DNA of 64,000 nucleotides from Rhodospirillales bacterium. GTDB taxonomy: Bacteria; Pseudomonadota; Alphaproteobacteria; ATCC43930; CGMCC-115725. Location of the stretch: assembly GCA_947473305.1 (NCBI GenBank), contig CANJCB010000014.1, positions 1 to 64,000 of the forward strand, read 5' to 3'. Below the pieces are notes generated by a model. The model saw only the letters and a list, made by a program, of their open reading frames with translations. It made no database searches and was not told the DNA's origin. Shown piece after piece: positions 20,404 to 30,008 of the stretch (positions are counted from its first letter, which is position 1; the number at the start of each line of letters is the position of its first letter). A program made the translations under genes and the position numbers.

Positions 20404-20431
20404 ACTATAGTCAGGAAGCCCCGCTTGTCAA
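20404..20431 (-). promoter_or_regulatory. Sigma-70 promoter of rpsD
   Basis: On the minus strand TTGACA (20431-20426) and TATAGT (20409-20404) are separated by 16 bases. The predicted transcript starts near 20397 and leaves a leader of about 100 bases before the rpsD ATG at 20295. The -35 box overlaps the stop region of trmJ. Both boxes are close to consensus. Confidence 0.75.
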
Positions 20432-21192
20432 CTTTTCGTGCCCCCGCGCGGCCCGGCCAGAGCGGAAACGATGCCATGGAGCGTCCGAACCTCCTGCTCG
20501 GTGTATCCAGCGCGCTGGAAAAGGTTGCGCAGGTTTCGGACCATGATCGGGCGCTTCTGAAGGTTGTGCAGGAAACCGCTCTTATCGAGCTCCTCCTCCA
20601 GATGCTGGAAAAAGTGGATGAGGTTATCCTTGGTCGCGGGAGGCAGCGGCGGCTCGGTCACGGGAGCGGTCGTGTCGCCCCCGGCATACCATTCATAGCC
20701 GATCAGCAGCACCGCCTGGGCAAGGTTGAGCGACGAGAACGCCGGATTTAGCGGAACGGTTAGGACCGTATCCGCCAGGGCCACATGGTCGTTGAGCAGC
20801 CCTGCCCGCTCCGGGCCGAACAGGATGCCGCAACTTTCGCCCGACGAAGTCGCGGTCCTGATCTCCGACGCCGCCTGGCGCGGGGTAACGGCACGCTTCG
20901 TCATGTCGCGGTCGCGGGCCGTCGTGGCATAGACGCGCTGGAGATCGGCGATCGCCGCTTCGACCGTCTCGAAGAGCCGGGCTTTTTTCAGGACGATATC
21001 GGCGCCGGAGGCCATCGCCTGGGCCTTCTCGGAGGGCCAGCCGTCGCGGGGCGCCACCAACCGCATATCGGTAAGGCCGCAATTGAGCATGGCCCGGGCC
21101 GCCGCCCCGATATTTTCGCCGAGCTGCGGGTTTACGAGGATGATCGCGGGGCCGCCGCTTACAACAGGCTGGCGGCTGTCGGTACCGGCCAT
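20428..21192 (-). CDS. trmJ: TrmJ-like tRNA/rRNA 2'-O-methyltransferase (SpoU family)
   Basis: The 254-residue SPOUT enzyme has the three family motifs: ILVNPQLGENIGAAARAMLN (motif 1), CGILFGPERAGLLNDHVALAD (motif 2) and VPLNPAFSSLNLAQAVLLI (motif 3). TrmJ methylates the ribose of position 32 in the anticodon loop. The C-terminal extension with FFQHLEEELDKSGF is typical of TrmJ. It is the last gene of the pncB-nadE-cysS-cimA-trmJ run, four bases after cimA. The exact tRNA target is inferred from the family. Confidence 0.92.
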   Translation of the reverse strand: MAGTDSRQPVVSGGPAIILVNPQLGENIGAAARAMLNCGLTDMRLVAPRDGWPSEKAQAMASGADIVLKKARLFETVEAAIADLQRVYATTARDRDMTKRAVTPRQAASEIRTATSSGESCGILFGPERAGLLNDHVALADTVLTVPLNPAFSSLNLAQAVLLIGYEWYAGGDTTAPVTEPPLPPATKDNLIHFFQHLEEELDKSGFLHNLQKRPIMVRNLRNLFQRAGYTEQEVRTLHGIVSALAGPRGGTKS

Positions 21193-21196
21193 CGGT

Positions 21197-22789
21197 TCAG
21201 CTCCGCTCGCGGCTGCGCCACAGCTTATAGGTCAGGCTGTCGTGCAGCGCGTTATAGGAAGCATCGATCACGTTCGTCGAAACGCCCACGGTCGACCACG
21301 TATAGCTTGGCCCGTCGGTCGTCTCGATCATCACCCGGGTCACCGCCTTGGTGGCGTCCTGCGGCGTCAGGATGCGCACCTTGTAATCGGTGAGGCGGAT
21401 CTCTTCCAACTCCGGGAAGACCGGCAGAAGCGCCTTGCGCAGCGCGGTATCGAGCGCGTTCACCGGACCGTTGCCCTCGGCAACAGTCATCAGCCGCTCG
21501 CCGCCGACCTCGACCTTGATGGTGGCTTCCGAGAGGGTGACAACCTCGTTGCGGGCGTTCCAGCGCCGCTCGTCGATCACGCGAAAGCTCTGGAGCTTGA
21601 AGTATTCCGGCACGGTCCCAAGCGCCCGGCGGGCCAGAAGCTCGAAGCTCGCCTCGGCCCCATCATAGGCATAGCCCACGAATTCCCGTTCCTTCACCGC
21701 TTCGAGAAGCCGGGTGAGTTTGTCGCTGGAAGGATCGATCTCGATCCCGCATTCGCGCAGCCGGGTAATCAGGTTGGATTTGCCCGCCTGATCCGAGACC
21801 ACCACATGGCGCCGGTTGCCGACCAGTTCCGGCTCGATGTGCTCGTAGCTGCGAGGGTCCTTCGTGACCGCCGAGACGTGAAGCCCGCCCTTATGCGCGA
21901 AGGCGCTTTCCCCGACATAAGGCGCATGGCGGTCGGGAGGGCGGTTCAACCGCTCGTCCAGGAAGCGCGAGACATGGGTCAAACGCTTCAAGCCGGCCTC
22001 GTCCACACCCGTCGAGAAGCCCATTTTCAGTATCAGCGAGGGAATGATCGCCACGAGATCGGCGTTGCCGCAACGCTCGCCGAGACCGTTGATGGTGCCT
22101 TGAACCTGACGGACACCGGCGCGCACGGCGGCCAGGGAGCAGGCGACCGCATTGCCGGTATCGTTATGGCAATGGATGCCGAGCTTTTCGCCCGGCACGA
22201 CCTTCACCGCTTCCCGGACGATGCGTTCGATCTCGTCCGGCAGGGTGCCGCCGTTGGTGTCGCAGAGTACGATCCATCGAGCCCCCGCCTTCTCGGCTGC
22301 TGTGATGCAATCGAGCGTGAAAGAGGGATTCGCCTTGTAGCCGTCGAAAAAATGCTCGGCGTCGAAGATCGCCTCCCCCATCCGCTCGGCGATAAGCGCC
22401 ACGGAATCGGCGATCATCGAGAGGTTTTCTTCACGGGAAACGCCCAGCGCCATTTTCACGTGAAATTCCGAGGACTTTCCGACGAGGCAACCGAGTTGCG
22501 CGCCGCTGGCGAGTGTTGCCGCCAGCCCCGGATCGTTGCCAGCGCTGCGGCCCGACCGCCGCGTCATGCCGAAAGCGGAGATCCGCGCCCTGGAAAGCTT
22601 CGGCAGTGCCGCGAAGAAGGCATCGTCGGTGGGATTGGCGCCGGGCCAGCCGCCCTCGACATAGTCGATGCCAAGAGCGTCGAGTTCCCGCGCGATGGCG
22701 ACTTTATCCGCGGCTCCGAAATCGACGCCTTGGGTCTGCGCACCGTCGCGCAGGGTCGTGTCGTAGAGATAGATGCGTTCGCCCGTCAT
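21197..22789 (-). CDS. cimA: Citramalate synthase
   Basis: CimA condenses pyruvate and acetyl-CoA to citramalate, the threonine-independent entry to isoleucine. The 530-residue protein has the HMGL-like barrel with LYDTTLRDGAQTQGVDF, GIHCHNDTGNAVACSLAAV and the LeuA-type allosteric domain at the C-terminus (about 400-525). The segments YVEGGWPGANPTD and FAHKGGLHVSAV distinguish the CimA class from 2-isopropylmalate synthase. It starts three bases after cysS and ends four bases before trmJ. Confidence 0.93.
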   Translation of the reverse strand: MTGERIYLYDTTLRDGAQTQGVDFGAADKVAIARELDALGIDYVEGGWPGANPTDDAFFAALPKLSRARISAFGMTRRSGRSAGNDPGLAATLASGAQLGCLVGKSSEFHVKMALGVSREENLSMIADSVALIAERMGEAIFDAEHFFDGYKANPSFTLDCITAAEKAGARWIVLCDTNGGTLPDEIERIVREAVKVVPGEKLGIHCHNDTGNAVACSLAAVRAGVRQVQGTINGLGERCGNADLVAIIPSLILKMGFSTGVDEAGLKRLTHVSRFLDERLNRPPDRHAPYVGESAFAHKGGLHVSAVTKDPRSYEHIEPELVGNRRHVVVSDQAGKSNLITRLRECGIEIDPSSDKLTRLLEAVKEREFVGYAYDGAEASFELLARRALGTVPEYFKLQSFRVIDERRWNARNEVVTLSEATIKVEVGGERLMTVAEGNGPVNALDTALRKALLPVFPELEEIRLTDYKVRILTPQDATKAVTRVMIETTDGPSYTWSTVGVSTNVIDASYNALHDSLTYKLWRSRERS

Positions 22790-22792
22790 GAA

Positions 22793-24175
22793 TCAGCCTA
22801 TCCGGCGCCAGGTCGTACCGCCCGGCCCGTCCTCAAGTACAACGCCCCGGTCCGTCAGTTCCTTACGGATACGGTCGGCCTCGGCGAAATCGCGCGCCTT
22901 GCGGGCGGCGTTGCGTCCGGCGACGAGGTCGTCGATCTCGGACGCTTCATCGCCGCCCTTCAGCCAGCGTTCCGGCGTCTTGTCCAAAAGACCCAGGAGA
23001 ACGCCGCTTGCGAGCAACTCACCCTTGAGACGCGCCTTGTCGGCGGGATTCTCCGCCTTGTTCAGCGTGGAGAGGTGATCGTGAAGGACGGTCAAGGCCT
23101 GCGGCGTGTTGAGGTCGTCTTCCAGGGCGGCCAGCAAGGCGCCAGGAGGCTCGCTGCCCGCCGCTTCGATATCATCCACGCTGCGCAGGGCGAGATAGAA
23201 GCGGTCGAGCGTCAGCCGCGCCTGTTTCAGCCGCTCACCTGTCCAATCCATCGGATCGCGGTAATGGGCGGTCAGCATGGCAAGCCGCGCCGCCTCCCCG
23301 CGTTCCGGCCCCCCGGCTTCGCCCAGCACGTCGCGGATCGTGCGGAAATTGCCGAGCGACTTCGACATCTTCTCGCCCTCGACCGTGACGAAGCCGTTGT
23401 GCAGCCAGGTGCGCACAAAGGGTTCGCCATGATGGGCGCAGACGCTCTGGGCGATCTCGTTCTCATGATGGGGGAAGATAAGGTCGAGCCCGCCGCCGTG
23501 AATATCGAAGGTCTCGCCAAGATAAGTCTCGCTCATGGCCGAGCATTCGATATGCCAGCCTGGCCGGCCGCGTCCCCAGGGGCTGTCCCAACCGGGGATA
23601 TCCCCCGGCGAAGGCTTCCAAAGGACGAAGTCTGCGGGATCCTGCTTATAGGGCGCCACCTCGACCCGGGCACCCGCGATCAACTCGTCGCGGCTGTGGC
23701 GCGACAGTCGGCCGTAATCCGCCATGCTCGGAACCGAGAAGAGAACGTGCCCATCCTTCTCATAGGCATGTCCCCCGCCGATCAGCTTTTCGATCATGGC
23801 GATCATCTGGGGGATATGCTCGGTCGCGCGCGGGGTATGAGTCGGCGGCAGCGAGCCCAGGGCCGTCACGTCTTCCACATAGGCGCGGGCGGTCCGTTCC
23901 GTCACATCCCGGATCGTCTCGCCATTGGCCTTGGCCGCCGCGTTGATCTTGTCGTCGACGTCGGTGATGTTGCGGACATAGGTCACCGCACCCTCGCCAT
24001 AGCGGTGACGCAGAACCCGGAACAGCACGTCGAAAACGATGGCTGGCCGCGCATTGCCGATATGGGCGAAGTCATAGACCGTGGGGCCGCAGACATACAT
24101 GCGGACGTTCGTGGGATCGATCGGCTCGAAGGCTTCCTTCCGCCGCGTCAGCGTGTTGTAGAAGCTGAGGGTCAC
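22793..24175 (-). CDS. cysS: Cysteinyl-tRNA synthetase
   Basis: CysS charges tRNA-Cys. The 460-residue class I synthetase has the HIGH-type motif AHIGNARPAI, KMSKS in GEKMSKSLGNF, the zinc ligands Cys in MYVCGPTVYDF and in WHIECSAM with HGGGLDLIFPHHENEIAQ, and the anticodon domain at the end. The GTG start at 24175 overlaps the nadE stop by four bases (GTGA), which indicates translational coupling. Confidence 0.97.
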   Translation of the reverse strand: MTLSFYNTLTRRKEAFEPIDPTNVRMYVCGPTVYDFAHIGNARPAIVFDVLFRVLRHRYGEGAVTYVRNITDVDDKINAAAKANGETIRDVTERTARAYVEDVTALGSLPPTHTPRATEHIPQMIAMIEKLIGGGHAYEKDGHVLFSVPSMADYGRLSRHSRDELIAGARVEVAPYKQDPADFVLWKPSPGDIPGWDSPWGRGRPGWHIECSAMSETYLGETFDIHGGGLDLIFPHHENEIAQSVCAHHGEPFVRTWLHNGFVTVEGEKMSKSLGNFRTIRDVLGEAGGPERGEAARLAMLTAHYRDPMDWTGERLKQARLTLDRFYLALRSVDDIEAAGSEPPGALLAALEDDLNTPQALTVLHDHLSTLNKAENPADKARLKGELLASGVLLGLLDKTPERWLKGGDEASEIDDLVAGRNAARKARDFAEADRIRKELTDRGVVLEDGPGGTTWRRIG

Positions 24176-25854
24176 GAGGGTTTCCGAGCCGCGGCGGCGC
24201 TCACGTCTTGGAAGCGGTTGGTGATCGGGTAGCGACGGTCCCGGCCGAAGGAGCGACGGGTCAGCTTCACGCCGGGAGGAGCCTGGTTCCGCTTGTATTC
24301 GGCGCGGTCGAGCATGCGCCAGACCGCGCGCACGGTGGTCTCGTCATGCCCGCGCGCGACGATTTCCGCGACGGTCATCTCATGCTCGACGAGGCATTCC
24401 AGGATATCGTCCAGCACCTCATAGGGCGGCAGGCTGTCCTGGTCCGTCTGGTTGGGCTTCAACTCAGCGGTCGGCGGCTTGGTAATGACCCGTTCCGGCA
24501 TCACCGCTCCCACAGGCCCAAGCAGACCTTCCGGCCGATGCTCGTTGCGCCAGCGGCAGAGCGCGAAGACCGTCATCTTGTAGACGTCCTTCAGCACCGA
24601 ATAGCCGCCGCACATATCGCCATAGAGCGTCGCGTAGCCGACCGACATCTCCGACTTGTTACCGGTCGACAACACCATCCAGCCGAATTTGTTGGAAAGT
24701 CCCATCAGGGTCATGCCCCGGGACCGCGACTGGATGTTTTCCTCGGTGATATCCGGCGCACGGCCCACGAATGACGGCCCCAGCATCTCTTCATAGGCCT
24801 GCATCGCCGGGCCGATGTTGATCTCGCGCAGTTCGGTGCCCAGAAGACGAGCCACCTCGGCCGCATCTTCCAGGCTGTCCTGCGAGGTATAGGGCGAGGG
24901 CATCATCACGCAATGGACCTTGTCCGCGCCCAGGGCATCGACAGCCACGGCAGCGCTGATCGCCGAATCGATACCGCCTGACAAGCCCAGCACGACACCC
25001 AGGAAACGGTTCTTCGTCACATAGTCGCGCAGGCCCAGGACCATAGCTTCATAGGTCGCTTCAAGCCCCTCGCTAGGAGGCACCATGGCGCCGTCCTCGA
25101 CGGTCCAGCCGTCGTCGGTTCGCTTCCAACGGGTGGCGAGAACCGCCTCCCGCCAGTCCGGCGCTTGGACCCGCAGCTTGCAATCCGCATCGAGCGCGAA
25201 GGAACCGCCATCGAAGACCAATTCGTCCTGGCCGCAGATCTGGTTCACATAGAGCAGCGGCAGGCCGTTCTCCTTGACCCGCATGACCGCGAGCGCGATC
25301 CGCTCGTCCCGCTTGTCGCTCTCGAAGGGCGAGCCATTGATGACGATGAAAAGTTCCGCGCCGCTTTCCTGCAGGGTCTCGCAGGTATCGGGCTTCCACA
25401 TGTCCTCGCAGACCATGACGCCGAGCCGCACGCCCTTGAAGACCAGCGGCCCCGGCGCGGGCCCTGCGACGAAAACCCGCTTCTCGTCGAAGACGCCGTA
25501 ATTGGGCAGGTCATGCTTGAAGCGAAGCCCGGCGATCTTGCCGCCATCGAGCAGAACGGCTGCATTATGGAGCTTGCCGTCCTGCCGCCAGGGCGTGCCG
25601 ACCAGCAATGCGGGGCCTTCCGCCGTTTCAGCCGCAAGCGCCTGAACCGCGTCCTCGCAGGCCGCGACGAAGGACGGCTTCAGGACGAGATCCTCGGCCG
25701 GATAGCCCGCCACGAAAAGCTCGGTCGAGACGACGAGATCCGCACCCAGACCGGCCGCTTCGCGGCGCGCCTTGCGGAGCTTCTCGATATTTCCAGGAAT
25801 GTCGCCGACGGTCGGATTGAGCTGCGCCAGGACGATGGTGAGACTGTCGGTCAC
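24172..25854 (-). CDS. nadE: Glutamine-dependent NAD+ synthetase
   Basis: NadE amidates nicotinate adenine dinucleotide to NAD+. The 560-residue protein combines an N-terminal nitrilase glutaminase domain (about 1-260; STELFVAGYPAEDL with the Glu, KHDLPNYGVFDE with the Lys, GVMVCEDMW with the nucleophile Cys) and a C-terminal synthetase domain with the ATP-pyrophosphatase P-loop GLSGGIDSA. The GTG start shares one base with the upstream pncB stop (TAGTG). Its position after a nicotinate phosphoribosyltransferase gene fits one pathway. Confidence 0.96.
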   Translation of the reverse strand: MTDSLTIVLAQLNPTVGDIPGNIEKLRKARREAAGLGADLVVSTELFVAGYPAEDLVLKPSFVAACEDAVQALAAETAEGPALLVGTPWRQDGKLHNAAVLLDGGKIAGLRFKHDLPNYGVFDEKRVFVAGPAPGPLVFKGVRLGVMVCEDMWKPDTCETLQESGAELFIVINGSPFESDKRDERIALAVMRVKENGLPLLYVNQICGQDELVFDGGSFALDADCKLRVQAPDWREAVLATRWKRTDDGWTVEDGAMVPPSEGLEATYEAMVLGLRDYVTKNRFLGVVLGLSGGIDSAISAAVAVDALGADKVHCVMMPSPYTSQDSLEDAAEVARLLGTELREINIGPAMQAYEEMLGPSFVGRAPDITEENIQSRSRGMTLMGLSNKFGWMVLSTGNKSEMSVGYATLYGDMCGGYSVLKDVYKMTVFALCRWRNEHRPEGLLGPVGAVMPERVITKPPTAELKPNQTDQDSLPPYEVLDDILECLVEHEMTVAEIVARGHDETTVRAVWRMLDRAEYKRNQAPPGVKLTRRSFGRDRRYPITNRFQDVSAAAARKPS

Positions 25855-26990
25855 TATTCGGCCCCATCGCTCCGCTTGCGGAGGAGAAATTCGCGCCCGG
25901 ACTTCACCATGGGCTTGCCGTCATAGGCGACGATATCCGCCGTGGCATAAGTCTCGGTCCAGAGATTTGGCAGATAGGAGCCCGTCCCCACCACGTCGAT
26001 CGGCGCCTCGGCAACGGCCATCATCCGGCATTTGGCGGGATTGAATCCGGAACTCGCCACGATCTTCACATTGGGGAAACGAGCATCGTCAAGGCTCTGA
26101 CGCATATGCCAGATCGCCGCCCCGGAAACGCCGGTCCCAACCAGATCCCTGAGTTCAGCCTCGGACCGATAGCCGCGAATGGCGCGGGGGGCATGACGCT
26201 CCAGCACATCATATGATTTCACGAGGTCCAAGCCTTCAAGATAGCGCCCGCCATGGGTATCCAAGCGAAGCGCGAGCTTTCCTTCCGCCGCGAGATTGGG
26301 GAAGCGACGGCAAACCTCTAGGGAATCGGTGACCTCCCGCCCGAAATAATCGACCAGGACCGTCAGATTATCGGCCGGATAGGCCTCGTGATACATCTCC
26401 GCCGCGCGAAGCGTCGACCCCGCGTAGCCCACCAAGGCATGGGGCATGGTCCCCCGTCCCTCGACATTGCCGAAATAGGGGGCGGTCGCGGCGGTGGCAT
26501 TGCCGATGAAACCGATGGCGCCGACTTCGCGCTTGGCGGCGGCTGAGCCGACCGAGGCGGCATAGGCCATCATTTCCGCCATTTCCGCGCCAGCGCAGTG
26601 GCGGGCGTCCATGGCCATGAAGGCGGTATTGGGCAGTTCCTGACACATCATATAGGCATTATAGGCCGCGACGCAGGGCGGCCCCAGCTTCTGGAGATAG
26701 ATCGTCTCCAGGTCCACGAGGTGGTAAAGCGAGCCCGACAGATAAAGCATGGGCTCGCCAGCCCCGACCCAGGCGCCCTCTTCGTAATTGAGCTCGACGT
26801 CGAAGGTGGTCTGCCGGGCGGCCGCCGTCTCGTTCAGGAAATCGACCATCAGCTTCGGCGTGCAGATGACCGGACGGCGCATGAAGACCGCATAGGTCAC
26901 CCGGCAATCGCCGAAACGCCCCACCACTTCCTTGGTCTTCAGGAAATAGGCGTCGCTGAAACGCGCGATATCTTCGGGCCTGGGCGTCAT
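25854..26990 (-). CDS. pncB: Nicotinate phosphoribosyltransferase family protein
   Basis: The 378-residue protein resembles the NAPRTase/PncB family: RFSDAYFLKTKEVV at the N-terminus, TAFMAMDARHCAG, GTMPHALVGYAG, RLDTHGGRYLEGLDL and the phosphate-binding VGTGSYLPN at the C-terminus. It would turn nicotinate and PRPP into nicotinate mononucleotide, two steps before NadE, which follows with a one-base overlap. It is somewhat shorter than E. coli PncB (400) and belongs to another branch, so a preference for another pyridine base is possible. It heads the five-gene operon. Confidence 0.88.
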   Translation of the reverse strand: MTPRPEDIARFSDAYFLKTKEVVGRFGDCRVTYAVFMRRPVICTPKLMVDFLNETAAARQTTFDVELNYEEGAWVGAGEPMLYLSGSLYHLVDLETIYLQKLGPPCVAAYNAYMMCQELPNTAFMAMDARHCAGAEMAEMMAYAASVGSAAAKREVGAIGFIGNATAATAPYFGNVEGRGTMPHALVGYAGSTLRAAEMYHEAYPADNLTVLVDYFGREVTDSLEVCRRFPNLAAEGKLALRLDTHGGRYLEGLDLVKSYDVLERHAPRAIRGYRSEAELRDLVGTGVSGAAIWHMRQSLDDARFPNVKIVASSGFNPAKCRMMAVAEAPIDVVGTGSYLPNLWTETYATADIVAYDGKPMVKSGREFLLRKRSDGAE

Positions 26991-27042
26991 CGGTCTTCAG
27001 GTCCTTTGCAGCGCCAAGGCCCGGCCTCGGCCGCCCCTGGCC

Positions 27043-28425
27043 TCAGGAGGCGGCGGCGAAACGGCGGGTTTCCGCGAGGCGTTTCTTCTTCAAAGCCTCA
27101 GCGATAAGAAAAGCGAGTTCCAGGGCCTGGGTCGCGTTGAGCCTGGGATCGCAATGGGTGTGATAACGGTCGGCGAGCCCGGTCTCGGTGATCGCCTGGG
27201 CGCCGCCGAGACATTCGGTGACATCCTGGCCGGTCATCTCGAAATGGACGCCGCCGGCATAGGTGCCTTCCGCCTCATGAACCGCGAAGAAGCCCTTCAC
27301 CTCGGCGAGGATCCGCTCGACCGCGCGGGTCTTGTAGCCGGTCGAGGACACGGTGGTATTGCCATGCATCGGATCGCAGCACCAGACGACCTTGCGGCCT
27401 TCCCGCTCCACCGCACGGATCAGGGCGGGCAGCTTCGCCTCGACCTGGTTGGCGCCCATGCGGACGATGAGGGTCAGGCGTCCCGCCTCGTTCTGCGGGT
27501 TCAAGGTATCGATCAAACGCAGGAGATCGCTGTGATCGAGGCTCGGGCCGCATTTCATGCCGACGGGGTTCTTGACCCCGCGCAGGAATTCCACATGAGC
27601 GCCATCCAGCTGACGGGTCCGGTCGCCGATCCACAGCATATGGGCCGAGCAGTCGTACCAGTCGCCGCTGGTGGAATCGATCCGGGTCAACGCTTCCTCG
27701 TAGGAGAGCAGCAAAGACTCATGCGACGTGAACAGCTCCGTCTCGCGGATCTGCGGCGTCACCTCGGAATTCAGCCCGCAGGCCGCCATGAAATCGAGCG
27801 CCTCGGTGATCCGGTCGGCCATCTCGCTGTAGCGCGCCGACGCGTTGCTGCTCGCAACGAACCCCTGGTTCCAGGCGTGGACGCGGTGGAGATCCGCATA
27901 GCCGCCCTGGGAGAAGGCGCGCAGCAGGTTCAAGGTCGCCGCCGACTGGCTATAGACCTTCTCCATGCGGAGGGGGTCTGGCCGGCGGGCTTCCTCGGTG
28001 AAGTCCATGCCGTTCACGATGTCGCCACGATAGGCGGGCAGCGTCAGCCCGTTCAGGGTCTCGGTATCGGCGGAGCGCGGCTTGCAGAACTGGCCCGCCA
28101 TGCGCGCGACCTTCACGATCGGCAGCGAGGCGCCATAGGTCAGCACCACCGCCATCTGCAGCAGGACGCGGTAGGTGTCGCGGATATTGTTCGGATGGAA
28201 TTCGGCAAAGCTCTCGGCGCAGTCGCCGCCCTGGAGCAGGAAGGCGCGGCCCTCGGCCACCTCGCCCAGCACCTTCTTGAGCTTCCGGGCCTCGCCCGCG
28301 AAGACCAGCGGCGGATAGTTCCGCAGCGTCCCCTCGACCGACTTCAGAACCGTCTCGTCCGGATAGACCGGAACCTGCCGGATCGGCATGCCCCGCCAGC
28401 TATCGGGGCTCCATTTTTGAGCCAT
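27043..28425 (-). CDS. Class II 3-deoxy-7-phosphoheptulonate synthase
   Basis: This plant/AroA-II-type enzyme makes DAHP from PEP and erythrose 4-phosphate, the first shikimate step. The 460-residue protein has the family strings [24 protein letters not shown] (Cys metal ligand), [22 protein letters not shown] and [12 protein letters not shown]. No regulatory ACT or chorismate mutase domain is fused. ATG at 28425 is preferred; GTG at 28446 would add seven residues. It is flanked by glutathione reductase upstream and pncB downstream, with gaps that allow separate transcription. Confidence 0.95.
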   Translation of the reverse strand: MAQKWSPDSWRGMPIRQVPVYPDETVLKSVEGTLRNYPPLVFAGEARKLKKVLGEVAEGRAFLLQGGDCAESFAEFHPNNIRDTYRVLLQMAVVLTYGASLPIVKVARMAGQFCKPRSADTETLNGLTLPAYRGDIVNGMDFTEEARRPDPLRMEKVYSQSAATLNLLRAFSQGGYADLHRVHAWNQGFVASSNASARYSEMADRITEALDFMAACGLNSEVTPQIRETELFTSHESLLLSYEEALTRIDSTSGDWYDCSAHMLWIGDRTRQLDGAHVEFLRGVKNPVGMKCGPSLDHSDLLRLIDTLNPQNEAGRLTLIVRMGANQVEAKLPALIRAVEREGRKVVWCCDPMHGNTTVSSTGYKTRAVERILAEVKGFFAVHEAEGTYAGGVHFEMTGQDVTECLGGAQAITETGLADRYHTHCDPRLNATQALELAFLIAEALKKKRLAETRRFAAAS

Positions 28426-28555
28426 CACCAAATCCCAAAGAAACACGCGCTAACCCGCGCGAAACGCTAGCCTATAGCGAGTTTCGCCCCGGAACGCCAG
28501 AGGAACGGTTTGCAGGTCAGGGATGTGAGACTCGTTGAATACCTTGGGCGCGGCA

Positions 28556-29932
28556 TCACTCCGCCGCGTCCGCCTTGGGCTCCGGCACCTTGTCGCGCAT
28601 GGTGACGAACTCCTCGGCGGCGGTGGGATGGATGCCGATGGTCTGGTCGAACTGCCGCTTGGTGGCCCCGCATTTCACCGCGATGGCGAGACCTTGGATG
28701 ATCTCCGGCGCGTCGGTGCCCACCATATGGCAGCCCAGCACCCGGTCGCTCTCGCGGTCCACGACGAGCTTCATCATCGTCCGTTCCGAGCGGCCCGACA
28801 GGGTGTGCTTCATCGGGCGGAAGCGGGCCCGGTAGATGTCGACCGCTCCATGGATCTTGCGCGCCTGGCCCTCGGTCAGTCCGACGGTGGCGACCGGCGG
28901 CTGGCTGAAGACGGCGGTGGCTATGTTCTCGTGGTCGACCGTCATGGGATTGTCGTTGAACAGGGTCTCGGCGATCGCACGCCCCTCGGCAATGGCGACC
29001 GGCGTGAGATTGAGCCGGTCGGTCACGTCGCCGATCGCATAGATATGCGGCACGGTGGTCCGCTGCTTCTCATCGACCGCGACAGCGCCCGCCTTGTTGA
29101 GCTGAACCCCCGCCTCCTCGAGCCCTACGCCCTTCGTATTCGGTTTCCGTCCCGTGGCATACATCACGAGATCGGCGGAAAGCTCCGCCCCCTTGTCGGT
29201 GAAAAGCGTGTAGCCCGGACCGACCTTCTCGATCCGCACGATTTCCGTGCGGGCGAGGAGCTCGATGCCGCGATCCCGCATTTCCTGGGCGAGCGCCACG
29301 CGCACATCGTCGTCGAAGCCGGTCAGCAGCTCGTCGCCCCGGAAAACCTCGGTCACATGGGAGCCAAGGCCGTTGAAGATGCCCGCGAATTCCACCGCGA
29401 TATAGCCGCCGCCGACGATCACCACGCGGCGCGGCAGGGACAGGAGATCGAGCGCCTCGTTGGAGCTGATGACATGCTCGATCCCGGGAATAGCCGGCAC
29501 CGTCGGATGGCCGCCCGTCGCGATCAGGATGCGCTCCGCCGTGACGCGCTTGCCTGCGATTTCGATGGTATGAGCGTCGATGAGCCGTCCCCGGCCCTCG
29601 AAGATCTTCACGCCGCTGTCTTCCAGCAGCTTGATATAGATGCCGTTGAGCCGATCGATCTCGCGGTTCTTGGCGGCGATCAGGCTCGCCCAGTCGTGCA
29701 CCGGCGGCGCCACATGCCAGCCGTAGCCTGCCGCATCCGCGAAGGCGTCGGTGAATTGCGCTCCATAGACCAGGAGCTTCTTCGGCACGCAGCCCCGGAT
29801 GACGCAGGTCCCGCCGATCCGGCTTTCCTCGCAGATCCCGACCCGCGCGCCATAGGAGGCCGCGCGCCGCGACGACGCTACCCCGCCCGAGCCCGCGCCG
29901 ATGGTGAAGAGGTCGAAATCATATTTGGACAT
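28556..29932 (-). CDS. gor: Glutathione-disulfide reductase
   Basis: Gor regenerates glutathione with NADPH. The 458-residue flavoprotein has the FAD motif FTIGAGSGGVASSR, the redox disulfide in GGTCVIRGCVPKK, the NADPH Rossmann motif VIVGGGYIAVEFAGIF, the second FAD site YAIGDV and the C-terminal active-site GIHPTAAEEFVTMR with the catalytic His-Glu pair. Motif order and length fit the class I pyridine nucleotide-disulfide oxidoreductases. The gene is single, followed by about 130 bases before the DAHP synthase gene. Confidence 0.95.
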   Translation of the reverse strand: MSKYDFDLFTIGAGSGGVASSRRAASYGARVGICEESRIGGTCVIRGCVPKKLLVYGAQFTDAFADAAGYGWHVAPPVHDWASLIAAKNREIDRLNGIYIKLLEDSGVKIFEGRGRLIDAHTIEIAGKRVTAERILIATGGHPTVPAIPGIEHVISSNEALDLLSLPRRVVIVGGGYIAVEFAGIFNGLGSHVTEVFRGDELLTGFDDDVRVALAQEMRDRGIELLARTEIVRIEKVGPGYTLFTDKGAELSADLVMYATGRKPNTKGVGLEEAGVQLNKAGAVAVDEKQRTTVPHIYAIGDVTDRLNLTPVAIAEGRAIAETLFNDNPMTVDHENIATAVFSQPPVATVGLTEGQARKIHGAVDIYRARFRPMKHTLSGRSERTMMKLVVDRESDRVLGCHMVGTDAPEIIQGLAIAVKCGATKRQFDQTIGIHPTAAEEFVTMRDKVPEPKADAAE

Positions 29933-30008
29933 GAGCTGCGCGCGCCTTTCCGTCGAGGACCCGAAAGGTAGGGCATGGCCGGCGCAGGGGCAAGGTTCCG
30001 GCGGGGCG

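Noticed and set aside
21083-24232. Open frame of 1049 codons on the plus strand
   Set aside because: It is antisense to trmJ, cimA and cysS, which have full family motifs. The protein is rich in Arg, Gly and His with no domain; long antisense frames are common in GC-rich DNA.
28556-29932. Alternative reading of gor as dihydrolipoamide or mercuric reductase
   Set aside because: The CVIRGC redox motif spacing and the C-terminal GIHPTAAEEF fit glutathione reductase, and no metal-resistance or dehydrogenase partner genes are adjacent.
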